Below are positions 51,737 through 59,891 of a stretch of DNA of 64,000 nt, piece by piece (position 1 is the first letter of the stretch; each line of letters starts with the position of its first letter). The stretch lies in contig NZ_JBEXNL010000014.1 in the NCBI RefSeq assembly GCF_040611135.1, positions 56,159 through 120,158 on the forward strand, written 5' to 3'. Below the pieces are notes generated by a model. It was not told where the DNA came from and did not search any database. It saw only the letters and a program-made list of their open reading frames with translations. The translations under genes and the position numbers were made by a program. The stretch is from Tsukamurella sp040611135. GTDB lineage: Bacteria; Actinomycetota; Actinomycetes; Mycobacteriales; Mycobacteriaceae.

Positions 51737-52807
51737 TCAGTTCGCGCCGAGGGCCATGAGCAACGGTCCGAACGTGATCACCAGGCCCACGAGCAGCGCC
51801 AGCCCCAGCGTCAGGTAGTCGGTGGTCTTCCGCAGGAAGTGCGTGAAGGTCACGATGCCGATGATCACGATGAAGGCCAGCACGACCGTCAGCGCGATGG
51901 TCGGCATGCCGCCGCCCCAGTTCCACAGCTTGAAGAAGCCGAAGAACAGGCCGGCGCCGGCGGCGATGCCGAGCACGACCTCCGCGGCGAGTACGAGCCA
52001 ACCGCGTGCGGCACCCGACTCGGCCTTCTTCGGGGCCGCATCACCCTGATCGTCCGCCTCCGCGAGCAGGTCGGACTCCTCGTGCTGGTCCAGCGCGGCG
52101 CGGGCCTCGTCGATCTGCTCGACGCTCATCCGTCCCGTGTCCGGGACCGACGGTGCCGCCGCCTCGCCGTCCGCGGGCTCCGGGACGTCCGTCGCGGGGG
52201 CCACGTCGACGGTGTCGTCCGTCTCGATCTCCGCGAACCGGGCCTGCCGCTCACGGACCTGGGCGGTGTTGAAATCGGCGGTCGCCATGATCGGGGCCTC
52301 GGCCTGATCCCACCGCGACCACGCGAAGTTCTCCTCGGCGTGCCCCTCGTCCGTGTGGTGCACGACGTCGACGCCCTCGGCCCCGTCCGCGAGGTCCTGC
52401 GCGGCGGGCTCCGCCGGCGCCTCCTCGGCGCGGGCCTCGCCGACGGCGGCGGCCAGGAACGACGAGGTGATCGGCTCGTCCGCGCTCGCCGCGGCCTCGG
52501 ACTCGGGCCCGGACTCGGCGGGCTCGTCGACGACCTGCTCCTCGACGGCATCGGACTCGACGTGCGCGTCGACGGCGTGCGGCTCGGGGTCCTGCGGCGC
52601 ACCGTCGGACTGCACGGCCTGTGCGGCCTCAGGGTCCTGCGCGGCGGGCTCGTCGTCGCGGACGACGGGGATCTCCCCCGTCAGCTCCGCGACGGTGATG
52701 GAGTTCTCCCCGCCGCGGTGTCGCCGACGGCGACCACCCGACGCCGACGGGGCGCCGCCCTCCCTGGCGAGCAGCTCCGCCAGCGAAATCCTTCGCTCCT
52801 CGCTCAT
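51737..52807 (-). CDS. Membrane protein with long acidic cytoplasmic domain (Rv0497-like)
   Basis: A 356-residue protein. Residues 1-265 are acidic and low-complexity (Ala/Glu/Asp/Pro-rich), after a short N-terminal conserved segment RRISLAELLAREGG with an RRRRHRGG cluster. Three membrane helices follow (near residues 267-290, 297-320 and 330-352). Likely an inner-membrane protein of unknown role, conserved between ppx and the TIM-barrel gene. Confidence 0.75.
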   Translation of the reverse strand: MSEERRISLAELLAREGGAPSASGGRRRRHRGGENSITVAELTGEIPVVRDDEPAAQDPEAAQAVQSDGAPQDPEPHAVDAHVESDAVEEQVVDEPAESGPESEAAASADEPITSSFLAAAVGEARAEEAPAEPAAQDLADGAEGVDVVHHTDEGHAEENFAWSRWDQAEAPIMATADFNTAQVRERQARFAEIETDDTVDVAPATDVPEPADGEAAAPSVPDTGRMSVEQIDEARAALDQHEESDLLAEADDQGDAAPKKAESGAARGWLVLAAEVVLGIAAGAGLFFGFFKLWNWGGGMPTIALTVVLAFIVIIGIVTFTHFLRKTTDYLTLGLALLVGLVITFGPLLMALGAN

Positions 52808-52969
52808 GCACGTCACCGTCCTGTGGTTCGTCGGCCCCGTGGGCCGCGCGTACGCCGGTGTTGTCACAACCGCCACACACGCCAATCTGGTCGTCTCGCA
52901 GATCCTACTTCTTCACCCCGCCGCGACCGTGACGGCGCGCGCGGCGATCTACCATCTTACGCACAGCAT

Positions 52970-53929
52970 TTACTGGACTTTACCGCTGTGTTCCGGCGTG
53001 AAACCCGCCTGCGTATCCAGATAGCGGAGGATCACGCCCTCGCGCAGCGCCCACGGGCAGATGTCGAGCGCCTCGACCTTCAGCGACCGCATCGCGGCCT
53101 CGGCCACCAGCGCGCCGGCCACGATCTGCCCCGCGCGATCGGAGCTGAGCCCTTCGAGCTCCTTCCGGTCGGCCGCCGTCATCCGGCTGATGAATCCGAT
53201 GAGCTGGCGCAGGCTGCTCGCGGTGAGGGTGCGCTTGACCCGCGGTCCGGCGGACGAGGGTGCGGCCCCCGTCAGGCGCGCGAGCGTGCGCATCGTCTTC
53301 GACGTGCCCGCGACCATGTCCGGGGTTCCTGCCGCGAGCAGGCGCTCCGCACCGGGGGCGATCTCGGCGTCGAGCCAGTCGCGCAGCATGCTCACGCGGC
53401 GGCGGCCGGGCGGGTCCTCCGGCAGCCACTCGCGGGTGATGCGTCCCGCGCCCAGGGGCAGCGACAGCGCGACATCGGGCTCCTCGTCGACACCGTTGCT
53501 CATCTCCAGTGAGCCGCCGCCGATGTCGATGTTGAGCACCCGGCCGACGCTCCAGCCGTACCAGCGGCGCACCGCGAGGGCGGTGAGGCGGGACTCGTCG
53601 ACACCCGAGAGCACCTCGACGTCGACGCCGCTCTCGGCCTTGACGTGGGCGAGGACGCTGTCGGTGTTGCTGGCGTCGCGCACCGCGGAGGTCGCGAAGG
53701 CCATCACCTGCGCGCAGCCCGAACTCGTGGCGATGTTGGTGAACTCGGTGACGGACGAGACCAGCGCGTCCTCGCCGGCCTGGCTGAGGCGGCCGCTCGG
53801 CTCGATCTTCTCGGCCAGCCGCAGCGTGGCCTTGGTCGAGCTCATCGGAGTCGGATGCGCACCCCAGTGGGCGTCGACCACCAACAGGTGCACCGTATTG
53901 GACCCGATGTCGAGTACTCCCAATCTCAC
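52970..53929 (-). CDS. Exopolyphosphatase/guanosine pentaphosphatase (Ppx/GppA, Rv0496-like)
   Basis: A 319-residue Ppx/GppA enzyme with phosphate-binding motifs GVLDIGSNTVHLLV (residues 4-17) and DIGGGSLEMS, and the catalytic region ATSAVRDASN. It hydrolyses inorganic polyphosphate or pppGpp. It is of the short type (Rv0496 is similar) without the C-terminal HD domain. The GTG start at 53929 has TAGATT 6 bases upstream and is 33 bases from the divergent gene's start. Confidence 0.93.
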   Translation of the reverse strand: MRLGVLDIGSNTVHLLVVDAHWGAHPTPMSSTKATLRLAEKIEPSGRLSQAGEDALVSSVTEFTNIATSSGCAQVMAFATSAVRDASNTDSVLAHVKAESGVDVEVLSGVDESRLTALAVRRWYGWSVGRVLNIDIGGGSLEMSNGVDEEPDVALSLPLGAGRITREWLPEDPPGRRRVSMLRDWLDAEIAPGAERLLAAGTPDMVAGTSKTMRTLARLTGAAPSSAGPRVKRTLTASSLRQLIGFISRMTAADRKELEGLSSDRAGQIVAGALVAEAAMRSLKVEALDICPWALREGVILRYLDTQAGFTPEHSGKVQ

Positions 53930-53962
53930 GCTGCCAATCTAGACCCGACTACCGTGGATGCC
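53930..53962. promoter_or_regulatory. Minimal divergent leaderless promoters
   Basis: The 33-base gap between ppx (GTG 53929) and the Rv0495c-like gene (GTG 53963) holds TAGATT on the minus strand (53936-53941) and TACCGT on the plus strand (53950-53955). Each box is 6-7 bases from its start codon, so both promoters must overlap. Confidence 0.65.
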
Positions 53963-54802
53963 GTGACCGACCTTCCCATGCCCGGCCTGCGGCGGCCCGT
54001 TCCGGAAGTACCGCTGGACTTCCCGCGCGAGTGGCTCGAGTTCCCCGATCCCGCGGATCCGAACCACCTGATCGCGGCGGACCTCACGTGGCTGCTCTCG
54101 CACTGGACGTGCATGTTCGGCACCAGCTCGTGCCACGGCATCGAGCCGGGCCGGGAGACCGACGGCTGCTGCAGCCACGGCGCGTTCCTGTCGGATTCCG
54201 GCGATCGGAAGCGCCTCAAGAAGGCCGTCGCGAAGCTCACGGACGCCGACTGGCAGTTCCGCTCGAAGGGCCTGGGCAAGAAGGGATATCTCGAGGAGGA
54301 CGACCTCGACGACGAGCCCGCGATCCGGACCCGCAGGTACGACGGTGCCTGCATCTTCCTCAACCGCCCCGGGTTCGCCGGCGGGGAGGGCTGCGCCCTG
54401 CACGCGATGGCGCTGCGCACCGGCGTGGAACCGCTCACCGTCAAACCCGATGTCTGCTGGCAGCTTCCGATCCGGCGCACCCAGGAGTGGGTCGAGCGGC
54501 CGGACGGCGAGCAGATCCTGCGCACCACGATCGGCGAGTACGACCGGCGGGGTTGGGGCGCAGGCGGACTCGACCTGCAGTGGTACTGCACGGGCTCGCC
54601 CGAGGCGCACGTCGGGGCGCAGCAGGTGTGGCAGAGCTACGCACCCGAGCTGACCGAGCTGCTCGGCGAGCCGGCCTACGCGGCGCTGGCGCGGGAGTGC
54701 GCGGCGCGCAAGGACTCCCTCGTCGCCGTGCACCCGGCCACCGTCGCGGCCGAGCAGCTGCAGGAGCGCCAGGCCTACGACATGAAGTACGTGGAACTCT
54801 AG
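53963..54802 (+). CDS. Cysteine-rich protein of unknown function (Rv0495c-like, YkgJ-like pattern)
   Basis: A 279-residue protein with conserved cysteines in CMFGTSSCHG, GCCSHGAFL, GACIFLNRP, GCALHAM and DVCWQLPI. This resembles the YkgJ type of iron- or zinc-binding domain. No catalytic motif is recognised. GTG 53963 is preferred over GTG 53954 because TACCGT at 53950-53955 lies 7 bases before it. It is divergent from ppx and converges on regX3, with a 4-base overlap (54799-54802). Confidence 0.75.
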   Translation: MTDLPMPGLRRPVPEVPLDFPREWLEFPDPADPNHLIAADLTWLLSHWTCMFGTSSCHGIEPGRETDGCCSHGAFLSDSGDRKRLKKAVAKLTDADWQFRSKGLGKKGYLEEDDLDDEPAIRTRRYDGACIFLNRPGFAGGEGCALHAMALRTGVEPLTVKPDVCWQLPIRRTQEWVERPDGEQILRTTIGEYDRRGWGAGGLDLQWYCTGSPEAHVGAQQVWQSYAPELTELLGEPAYAALARECAARKDSLVAVHPATVAAEQLQERQAYDMKYVEL

Positions 54803-55488
54803 GGCTCCAGCTTGTAACCCAGCCCGCGGACGGTGACCAGATGCTTCGGATTGGCCGGGTCGGCCTCGATCTTGCTGCGCAGGCGCTTGACGTGCACGTC
54901 GAGGGTCTTGGTGTCGCCTACGTAGTCGGCGCCCCAGACCCGGTCGATGAGCTGCCCGCGGGTCAACACGCGGCCGCTGTTGCGCAGCAGGTACTCGAGC
55001 AGGTCGAACTCCTTGAGCGGCAGGGTCACCGCCGCTCCCCCGACGGTGACCACGTGCCGCTCGACGTCCATCCGAACGGGGCCGCCCTCGAGGACGCCGT
55101 CGTCCAGGCCGTCGGCGGCCGCGGTGTCGGCACCGCGCCGCAGCACGGCGCGGATCCGGGCGATGAGCTCGCGGGCGGAGTAGGGCTTGGTGACGTAGTC
55201 GTCGGCGCCGAGCTCGAGCCCCACGACCTTGTCGATCTCACTGTCCCGTGCGGTCACCATGATCACGGGCACGGACGAGCGGGCGCGCAACTGCTTGCAC
55301 ACGTCGGTGCCGCTCATGCCCGGCAGCATGAGGTCGAGCAGCACGATGTCCGCGCCGGTGGCGTCGAAGTGCCGTAGGGCCTCGGCCCCGTCGCCCACGA
55401 CGGTGGTCTCGAACCCCTCCTTGCGGAGCAGGAACGCGAGCGGGTCGGCGAGCGACTCCTCGTCCTCGACGATCAGTACGTGTGTCAC
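54799..55488 (-). CDS. regX3: Phosphate response regulator RegX3
   Basis: A 229-residue OmpR-family regulator. Receiver: phospho-acceptor D52 in LLDLMLPG, with E9/D10 and K101 equivalents (DDYVTKPYS). DNA-binding wing: residues ~130-229 (RVLTRGQLIDRVWGADYVGD, KRLRSKIEAD). It controls the pho regulon in mycobacteria. GTG 55488 overlaps the senX3 stop by 4 bases, so expression is coupled. Confidence 0.95.
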   Translation of the reverse strand: MTHVLIVEDEESLADPLAFLLRKEGFETTVVGDGAEALRHFDATGADIVLLDLMLPGMSGTDVCKQLRARSSVPVIMVTARDSEIDKVVGLELGADDYVTKPYSARELIARIRAVLRRGADTAAADGLDDGVLEGGPVRMDVERHVVTVGGAAVTLPLKEFDLLEYLLRNSGRVLTRGQLIDRVWGADYVGDTKTLDVHVKRLRSKIEADPANPKHLVTVRGLGYKLEP

Positions 55489-56681
55489 CGCAGTACATCC
55501 TCACTGTGGTCATCGCGCTCCGCAGGTTCCGGGTCCGGGTCGCCCAGCGCCGGCAGTACCAGCGTGAAGGTCGAGCCCATGCCCGGCTTGCTCCAGAGCC
55601 TAATGGTGCCGCCGTGGTTCGCGGCGACGTGTTTGACGATCGCGAGACCGAGCCCGGTCCCACCCGTCATCCGGGACCGCGCCTTGTCGACGCGGAAGAA
55701 GCGCTCGAAGACGCGCTCCTGGTCTTCGGGGGCGATGCCGATGCCCCGGTCGGTCACCGCGATCTCCACCGAGGCGGCGCGGCCGGGACCGGCGGCGGGG
55801 CGCAGGCGCCGGCTGATCGAGACCTGCGTGTTCTGCGGCGAGTAGGCGATCGCGTTGGAGATGAGGTTCGACAGCGCGGTGAGCAGCAGCGTGTCGTCGC
55901 CGCGGATCTCCAGGCCGGAGGGCTCGTCGACGATGAGCGAGATGTTGCTGGCCTCCGCGGTCACCTGGGCGCGGGCGACGGCCTCGCCGACCACGTCGTC
56001 GACCTCGACGCCGCCGAGGTCGGGCAGCTTCTCGGCGCCCTGCAGCCGCGAGAGGGCGATCAGTTCGTTGACCATGTTGCCCATGCGGGTGGACTCGACG
56101 AGGACGCGGGAGCCGAAGTGCTGCACCGCCTCCGGATCGTCGACGGACTCCAGCAGCGCCTCCGCCAGCAGACCGATCGCGCCGACCGGTGTCTTGAGCT
56201 CGTGCGAGACGTTCGCCACGAAGTCGCGGCGGGTGGCCTCCATGCGCTGGTTCTCGGTGTCGTCGTCGGCGTAGAGCACCGCGTACGTCTCGTCGGGCTG
56301 GCCGCCGTGGATCAGGTCCACGCGGCACCGGACGGCGATGCTCGCGCGATCGGACCGGCGCGCGATCGTCAGTTCGACGGTGCGCGGCGTCCCGGTCTCG
56401 AGGACCTGGGACGCGGCCGCCCACACCCGGTCGTCGAGGAGCTGCTCACGGACGAGGGAGAACTCCTCAGCGCGGGCGTTGCACAGGATCACGTCGCGGA
56501 ACCTGTCCACCACCACCAGTGCGGTGGGCGAGTCCCGGATAACGGCGCGGTGCAACTCGGCCACCGTCATCCGGGTGGGGCCGGTCTCGACCGGCGCAGC
56601 GACCCGCTGCCGGACCCGGCGTGCGAGCCATCCGATGAGTGCGCCCGCGAGGGCGGACACCACGCACAGGACCACAGTCAC
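55485..56681 (-). CDS. senX3: Phosphate-sensing histidine kinase SenX3
   Basis: A 398-residue kinase with a single N-terminal helix (MTVVLCVVSALAGALIGWLA), a PAS-like segment (residues 45-140), a HisKA domain with H160 in FVANVSHELKTPVG, and an ATPase domain with NAIAYS and GIGIAPEDQERVFERFFRVD and GTGLGLAIVKHV. GTG 56681 has TACACT 6 bases upstream (leaderless pattern). The first gene of senX3-regX3; no PhoU gene is next to it. Confidence 0.95.
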   Translation of the reverse strand: MTVVLCVVSALAGALIGWLARRVRQRVAAPVETGPTRMTVAELHRAVIRDSPTALVVVDRFRDVILCNARAEEFSLVREQLLDDRVWAAASQVLETGTPRTVELTIARRSDRASIAVRCRVDLIHGGQPDETYAVLYADDDTENQRMEATRRDFVANVSHELKTPVGAIGLLAEALLESVDDPEAVQHFGSRVLVESTRMGNMVNELIALSRLQGAEKLPDLGGVEVDDVVGEAVARAQVTAEASNISLIVDEPSGLEIRGDDTLLLTALSNLISNAIAYSPQNTQVSISRRLRPAAGPGRAASVEIAVTDRGIGIAPEDQERVFERFFRVDKARSRMTGGTGLGLAIVKHVAANHGGTIRLWSKPGMGSTFTLVLPALGDPDPEPAERDDHSEDVLR

Positions 56682-56744
56682 GCGGTCAGTGTACCCAGGT
56701 TCCCGACCGATCTTTCACATCGGGAACGACTGGTGAACAACCGG

Positions 56745-57041
56745 TTACCGGTCGGCGGCCACCTCGACAACATCGGCGTACTCGGGGTGCTTCACGACGT
56801 ACTTCGCCACGTAGGAGCACACGGCTCGGGCCTTCTTCCCCGAGTCCCGGACGTCGTCGAGCGCCGCCCTGGTGAGGACCGCCGCGTAGCCGTTCCCGGC
56901 GTGCGTCTCGTGCACCACGGTGTGGGTGAGCAGCCGGACGTCGATCTCGTCCACGTAGTCGAGGTAGCCCGCCTGCTCGCCGTCCACGGTGAGTACGTAG
57001 CGCTCCCGCTCCGGAGAATGGGTCACAGTCACGTCAGCCAT
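56745..57041 (-). CDS. GNAT-like N-acetyltransferase domain protein (YjdJ type)
   Basis: A 98-residue compact acetyltransferase of the GCN5-related YjdJ type. It has the acetyl-CoA loop region HTVVHETHAGNGYAAVLTRA and a terminal CSYVAKYVVKHPEYADVV, which is the family's signature. The substrate is unknown. TACCGT (57049-57054, minus strand) is 7 bases before the ATG, supporting 57041 over the in-frame codon at 57050. Confidence 0.85.
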   Translation of the reverse strand: MADVTVTHSPERERYVLTVDGEQAGYLDYVDEIDVRLLTHTVVHETHAGNGYAAVLTRAALDDVRDSGKKARAVCSYVAKYVVKHPEYADVVEVAADR

Positions 57042-57111
57042 GTGACCCACGGTATCCCGTTGTCCGCAGACCCGCCTGAGGAGAACTTAAGGGGCGGTAC
57101 CGAAAATCCTG

Positions 57112-57858
57112 CTACTTGCCGCCCTGGTTGGCGACCGCGGCCGCGCCGGCCGCCGCGGCCTCGGGATCGAGGTAGGTGCCGCCCGGGTTGGCGACCGAGC
57201 CGTCCTCGTTGAACGAGTAGGTCAGCGGGATGCCGGTGGGGATGTTCAGTGCGGCGATGTCGGCGTCGGAGATGCCGTCGAGATGCTTGACCAGCGCGCG
57301 CAGCGAGTTGCCGTGCGCGGCGACCAGCACCGTCTTCCCCTGAGCGACCTGCGGCTCGATGACGGCCTGGTAGTAGGGGATGAAGCGCTTGACCACGTCG
57401 AGCAGGCACTCGGTGAGCGGAACCTGCGGCAGGAGTGCGTACCGGGGATCCTCGGTCTGGCTGTACTCGTTCGCCGGGTCGATCGCGGGGGGCGGGGTGT
57501 CGTAGCTGCGGCGCCACAGCATGAACTGCTCGTCGCCGTACTTGTCCTTGGTCTCGGCCTTGTTCAGCCCCTGCAGGGCGCCGTAGTGACGCTCGTTGAG
57601 ACGCCAGTCGCGGACCACCGGGATCCAGTGCCGGTCCGCGGCGTCCAGCGCGATGTTCGCGGTGGTGATCGCGCGGCGCAGCAGCGAGGTGTAGAGGATG
57701 TCGGGCAGCAGGCCGTTCTCCTTGAGCAGCTCGCCGCCGCGCTTCGCCTCGCCGCGCCCCTTCTCCGTGAGGGCCACGTCGACCCAGCCGGTGAACTGGT
57801 TGGACGCGTTCCACTCGCTCTCGCCGTGACGGAGCAGGATCAGGGTGCCGTAGGTCAT
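57112..57858 (-). CDS. gpm1: 2,3-bisphosphoglycerate-dependent phosphoglycerate mutase
   Basis: A 248-residue glycolytic enzyme interconverting 3- and 2-phosphoglycerate. The phospho-histidine is H11 in LLRHGESEWN. NERHYGALQGLNK, RRSYDTPPP and the second histidine in VAAHGNSLRALV are all present. TAGACT (57866-57871, minus strand) is 7 bases before the ATG. It sits upstream of senX3-regX3, as in M. tuberculosis (Rv0489). Confidence 0.97.
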   Translation of the reverse strand: MTYGTLILLRHGESEWNASNQFTGWVDVALTEKGRGEAKRGGELLKENGLLPDILYTSLLRRAITTANIALDAADRHWIPVVRDWRLNERHYGALQGLNKAETKDKYGDEQFMLWRRSYDTPPPAIDPANEYSQTEDPRYALLPQVPLTECLLDVVKRFIPYYQAVIEPQVAQGKTVLVAAHGNSLRALVKHLDGISDADIAALNIPTGIPLTYSFNEDGSVANPGGTYLDPEAAAAGAAAVANQGGK

Positions 57859-57997
57859 GGAGCGCAGTCTATCGCCCGACGGATCGGTCCACGCGGATCC
57901 GCGAAGCTCTCCTCCGCCGACGGCGGCGCGTCGAGCCGCTGTTCCCGGCCGCGATCGCGCTGGGCGGCCTCGACTCGCCCGGGCGCACCGTCGTGAC

Positions 57998-58525
57998 CTA
58001 CCGAGCGCGGATGTGATCGAGCAACCACGCGGGCGGGCGGCCGTCCTCGACGACACACCATCCCTCGGCATCCGGGTAGGCGCCGAACGCCACGACGACG
58101 GCACCGTCGCACTCCGGGCCAGGAACCATCGCGCCCCCCGAGACCCGCTGCCCACCGGCCGAGCCCGGCATCAGCGCTGCGGACGGGGCAGTGATCGCCG
58201 TGGCCCCCGCCGCTCGGAGTTCTCCGGCGGCCGCGCGACACTGCGCGTAGCTGTCGACACCACCGACGAGGACAGACTCCGGGAGGTCGACCCGCACCGG
58301 CTCCCCCAGATCGATGTCGATGCACCACAGCGCACGACTGACGCCGGCGAGATCCTCGACCTCGGTGATCTCCTCGTGGCGGAGGAATTCGGCCCAGGCA
58401 CCGTCGGGCGTATCCGCGAGGTACTGCACAGGGCCCGCACCGACGCCGTGCCACCGGCCCGGCGGTTGTTCGCCGCTCTCCCAGAGGAACGGGTAGCGCC
58501 GATCGGCGTTGCGGAACAGCCTCAT
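57998..58525 (-). CDS. RES-domain toxin
   Basis: A 175-residue RES-domain protein of the MbcT type. The N-terminal MRLFRNADRRYPFLWES and GVGAGPVQYLADTPDGAWAE, then FLRHEEIT, hold the Arg and Glu/Tyr positions of the NAD-binding cleft. Such toxins degrade NAD+ by hydrolysis or phosphorolysis. It overlaps the antitoxin by 4 bases (ATGA, 58522-58525) in antitoxin-first order. Nothing suggests it is truncated. Confidence 0.88.
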   Translation of the reverse strand: MRLFRNADRRYPFLWESGEQPPGRWHGVGAGPVQYLADTPDGAWAEFLRHEEITEVEDLAGVSRALWCIDIDLGEPVRVDLPESVLVGGVDSYAQCRAAAGELRAAGATAITAPSAALMPGSAGGQRVSGGAMVPGPECDGAVVVAFGAYPDAEGWCVVEDGRPPAWLLDHIRAR

Positions 58526-59067
58526 GCCCCCGTCCCGGCGATGAGAGCCTCGGCGAGATCCCGTACCGCACGGGCGTCCGGGCCGTCCGCGTCCCACTCC
58601 CCGGCCAGGATGTCCGACGGTGCGCGACCGCCGAGCGCCGTGCGGGGGCGCCGGAACCATCGACGGATTCCGTAGTCGTTGAACGAGCCCGCGAGGTCGG
58701 CGACGATCTGCGTCAGCACGTGGAGGCGCTCCGCGACGCCGTCCGGCGTACCCCGTGAGCCGTTGCGGTAGCGCGCCATCGACGACGGCGAGACCCCGAC
58801 GAGCAGTGCGAGCTCGTCGCCGAGGATGGCCGCCATCGGTTCCCACTCCGCCTCGGGGATCGGGCTCTCGACGATCGCGTCCAGCATCCGTTGCGCGGAC
58901 TGCGCAGCAAGTCTGCCCACGCCGAGGCCCTGCAGGACGGTGACCGCATCGGCATACGAGTCGACATCACCGGTGGTGCGATGCAACAGCCCCGCGAAAC
59001 TCACGACCCGCAGCGGCGCATCGGCGAAGGCGAGATCGACCGACGGACGCACTTCGGAGGTGTTCAT
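58522..59067 (-). CDS. Xre/MbcA/ParS-type antitoxin of the RES toxin
   Basis: A 181-residue antitoxin. Residues ~85-110 (LALLVGVSPSSMARYRNGSR) are the Xre-type DNA-binding helices, and the C-terminal ~70 residues (RRPRTALGGRAPSDILAG) are the MbcA/ParS toxin-binding domain with its RxALGGR motif. TAGATT (59075-59080, minus strand) is 7 bases before the ATG. Together with the RES gene it forms a complete two-gene system. Confidence 0.9.
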   Translation of the reverse strand: MNTSEVRPSVDLAFADAPLRVVSFAGLLHRTTGDVDSYADAVTVLQGLGVGRLAAQSAQRMLDAIVESPIPEAEWEPMAAILGDELALLVGVSPSSMARYRNGSRGTPDGVAERLHVLTQIVADLAGSFNDYGIRRWFRRPRTALGGRAPSDILAGEWDADGPDARAVRDLAEALIAGTGA

Positions 59068-59100
59068 ACATCCGAATCTACGCCGTTCACGGTCCGTTTG

Positions 59101-59877
59101 CTACTGCACGTCGCGCCAGCGCAGCAGGGCCTCGATGACGGTGTAGTCGAAGGCCGGCGCCGAGAGCTCGGCCGTGAACTCCGTCGCGCCTTCGGCGACG
59201 AGCTGGTCGGCGAAGGCGAGCGCCTCGTCGACACCCACGCCGCGCGGGATGGCGACGTTGTGGGCGATCTCCTTCGGGTCGCGGCCGATCTTCGCGCAGG
59301 CCTCGGCGAGCACCGCCGACTTGTGCCGGTAGGTCTCCAGGTCCACGAAGTAGTGCCACACCGATGCGTACTGCGCGACCAGCGGCAGCGTCTTCTTCTC
59401 GCCGCCACCGCCGATGAGGATCGGGATGTCGCGCGTGGGAGCGGGATTGAGCTTGCTCCACCGCTCGGTGATCCGGGGCAGGGCCGCGCCCAGGTCGTCG
59501 AGGCGCGAGCCGGCGGTGCCGAAGTCGTAGCCGTACTCGTCGTAGTCGCGCTGGAACCAGCCGGAGCCGATGCCGAGGATCAGGCGGCCCTTCGAGATGT
59601 GGTCGACGGTGCGCGCCATGTCGGCGAGCAGGTCGGGGTTGCGGTAGCTGTTGCAGGTGACGAGCGCGCCGATCTCGATCCGCGAGGTCTGCTCGGCCCA
59701 CGCCGCGAGCATCGTCCAGCATTCGAGGTGCGTGCCGTCGGGGTCGCCGGAGAGCGGGAAGAAGTGGTCCCAGTTGTAGACGATGTCGACGCCCAGGTCC
59801 TCGAGCTTGGCGACGGCGTCGCGCAGCTGCTGGTACTCGGCGAAGTGCTGGGGCTGAAGTTGGACTCCGATGCGCAT
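59101..59877 (-). CDS. LLM-class F420-dependent oxidoreductase
   Basis: A 258-residue luciferase-like barrel of the F420-dependent type common in mycobacteria. Family motifs are YNWDHFFPLSGDPDGTHLEC, ALVTCNSYRNPDLLADMART, LILGIGSGWFQRDYDEYGYD and ILIGGGGEKKTLPLVAQYAS. The substrate is unknown. The gene is 33 bases downstream of the antitoxin's upstream region and 14 bases after the MFS gene on the same strand, so it may be co-transcribed with MFS. Confidence 0.9.
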   Translation of the reverse strand: MRIGVQLQPQHFAEYQQLRDAVAKLEDLGVDIVYNWDHFFPLSGDPDGTHLECWTMLAAWAEQTSRIEIGALVTCNSYRNPDLLADMARTVDHISKGRLILGIGSGWFQRDYDEYGYDFGTAGSRLDDLGAALPRITERWSKLNPAPTRDIPILIGGGGEKKTLPLVAQYASVWHYFVDLETYRHKSAVLAEACAKIGRDPKEIAHNVAIPRGVGVDEALAFADQLVAEGATEFTAELSAPAFDYTVIEALLRWRDVQ

Positions 59878-59891
59878 AACAACGACGCTAC

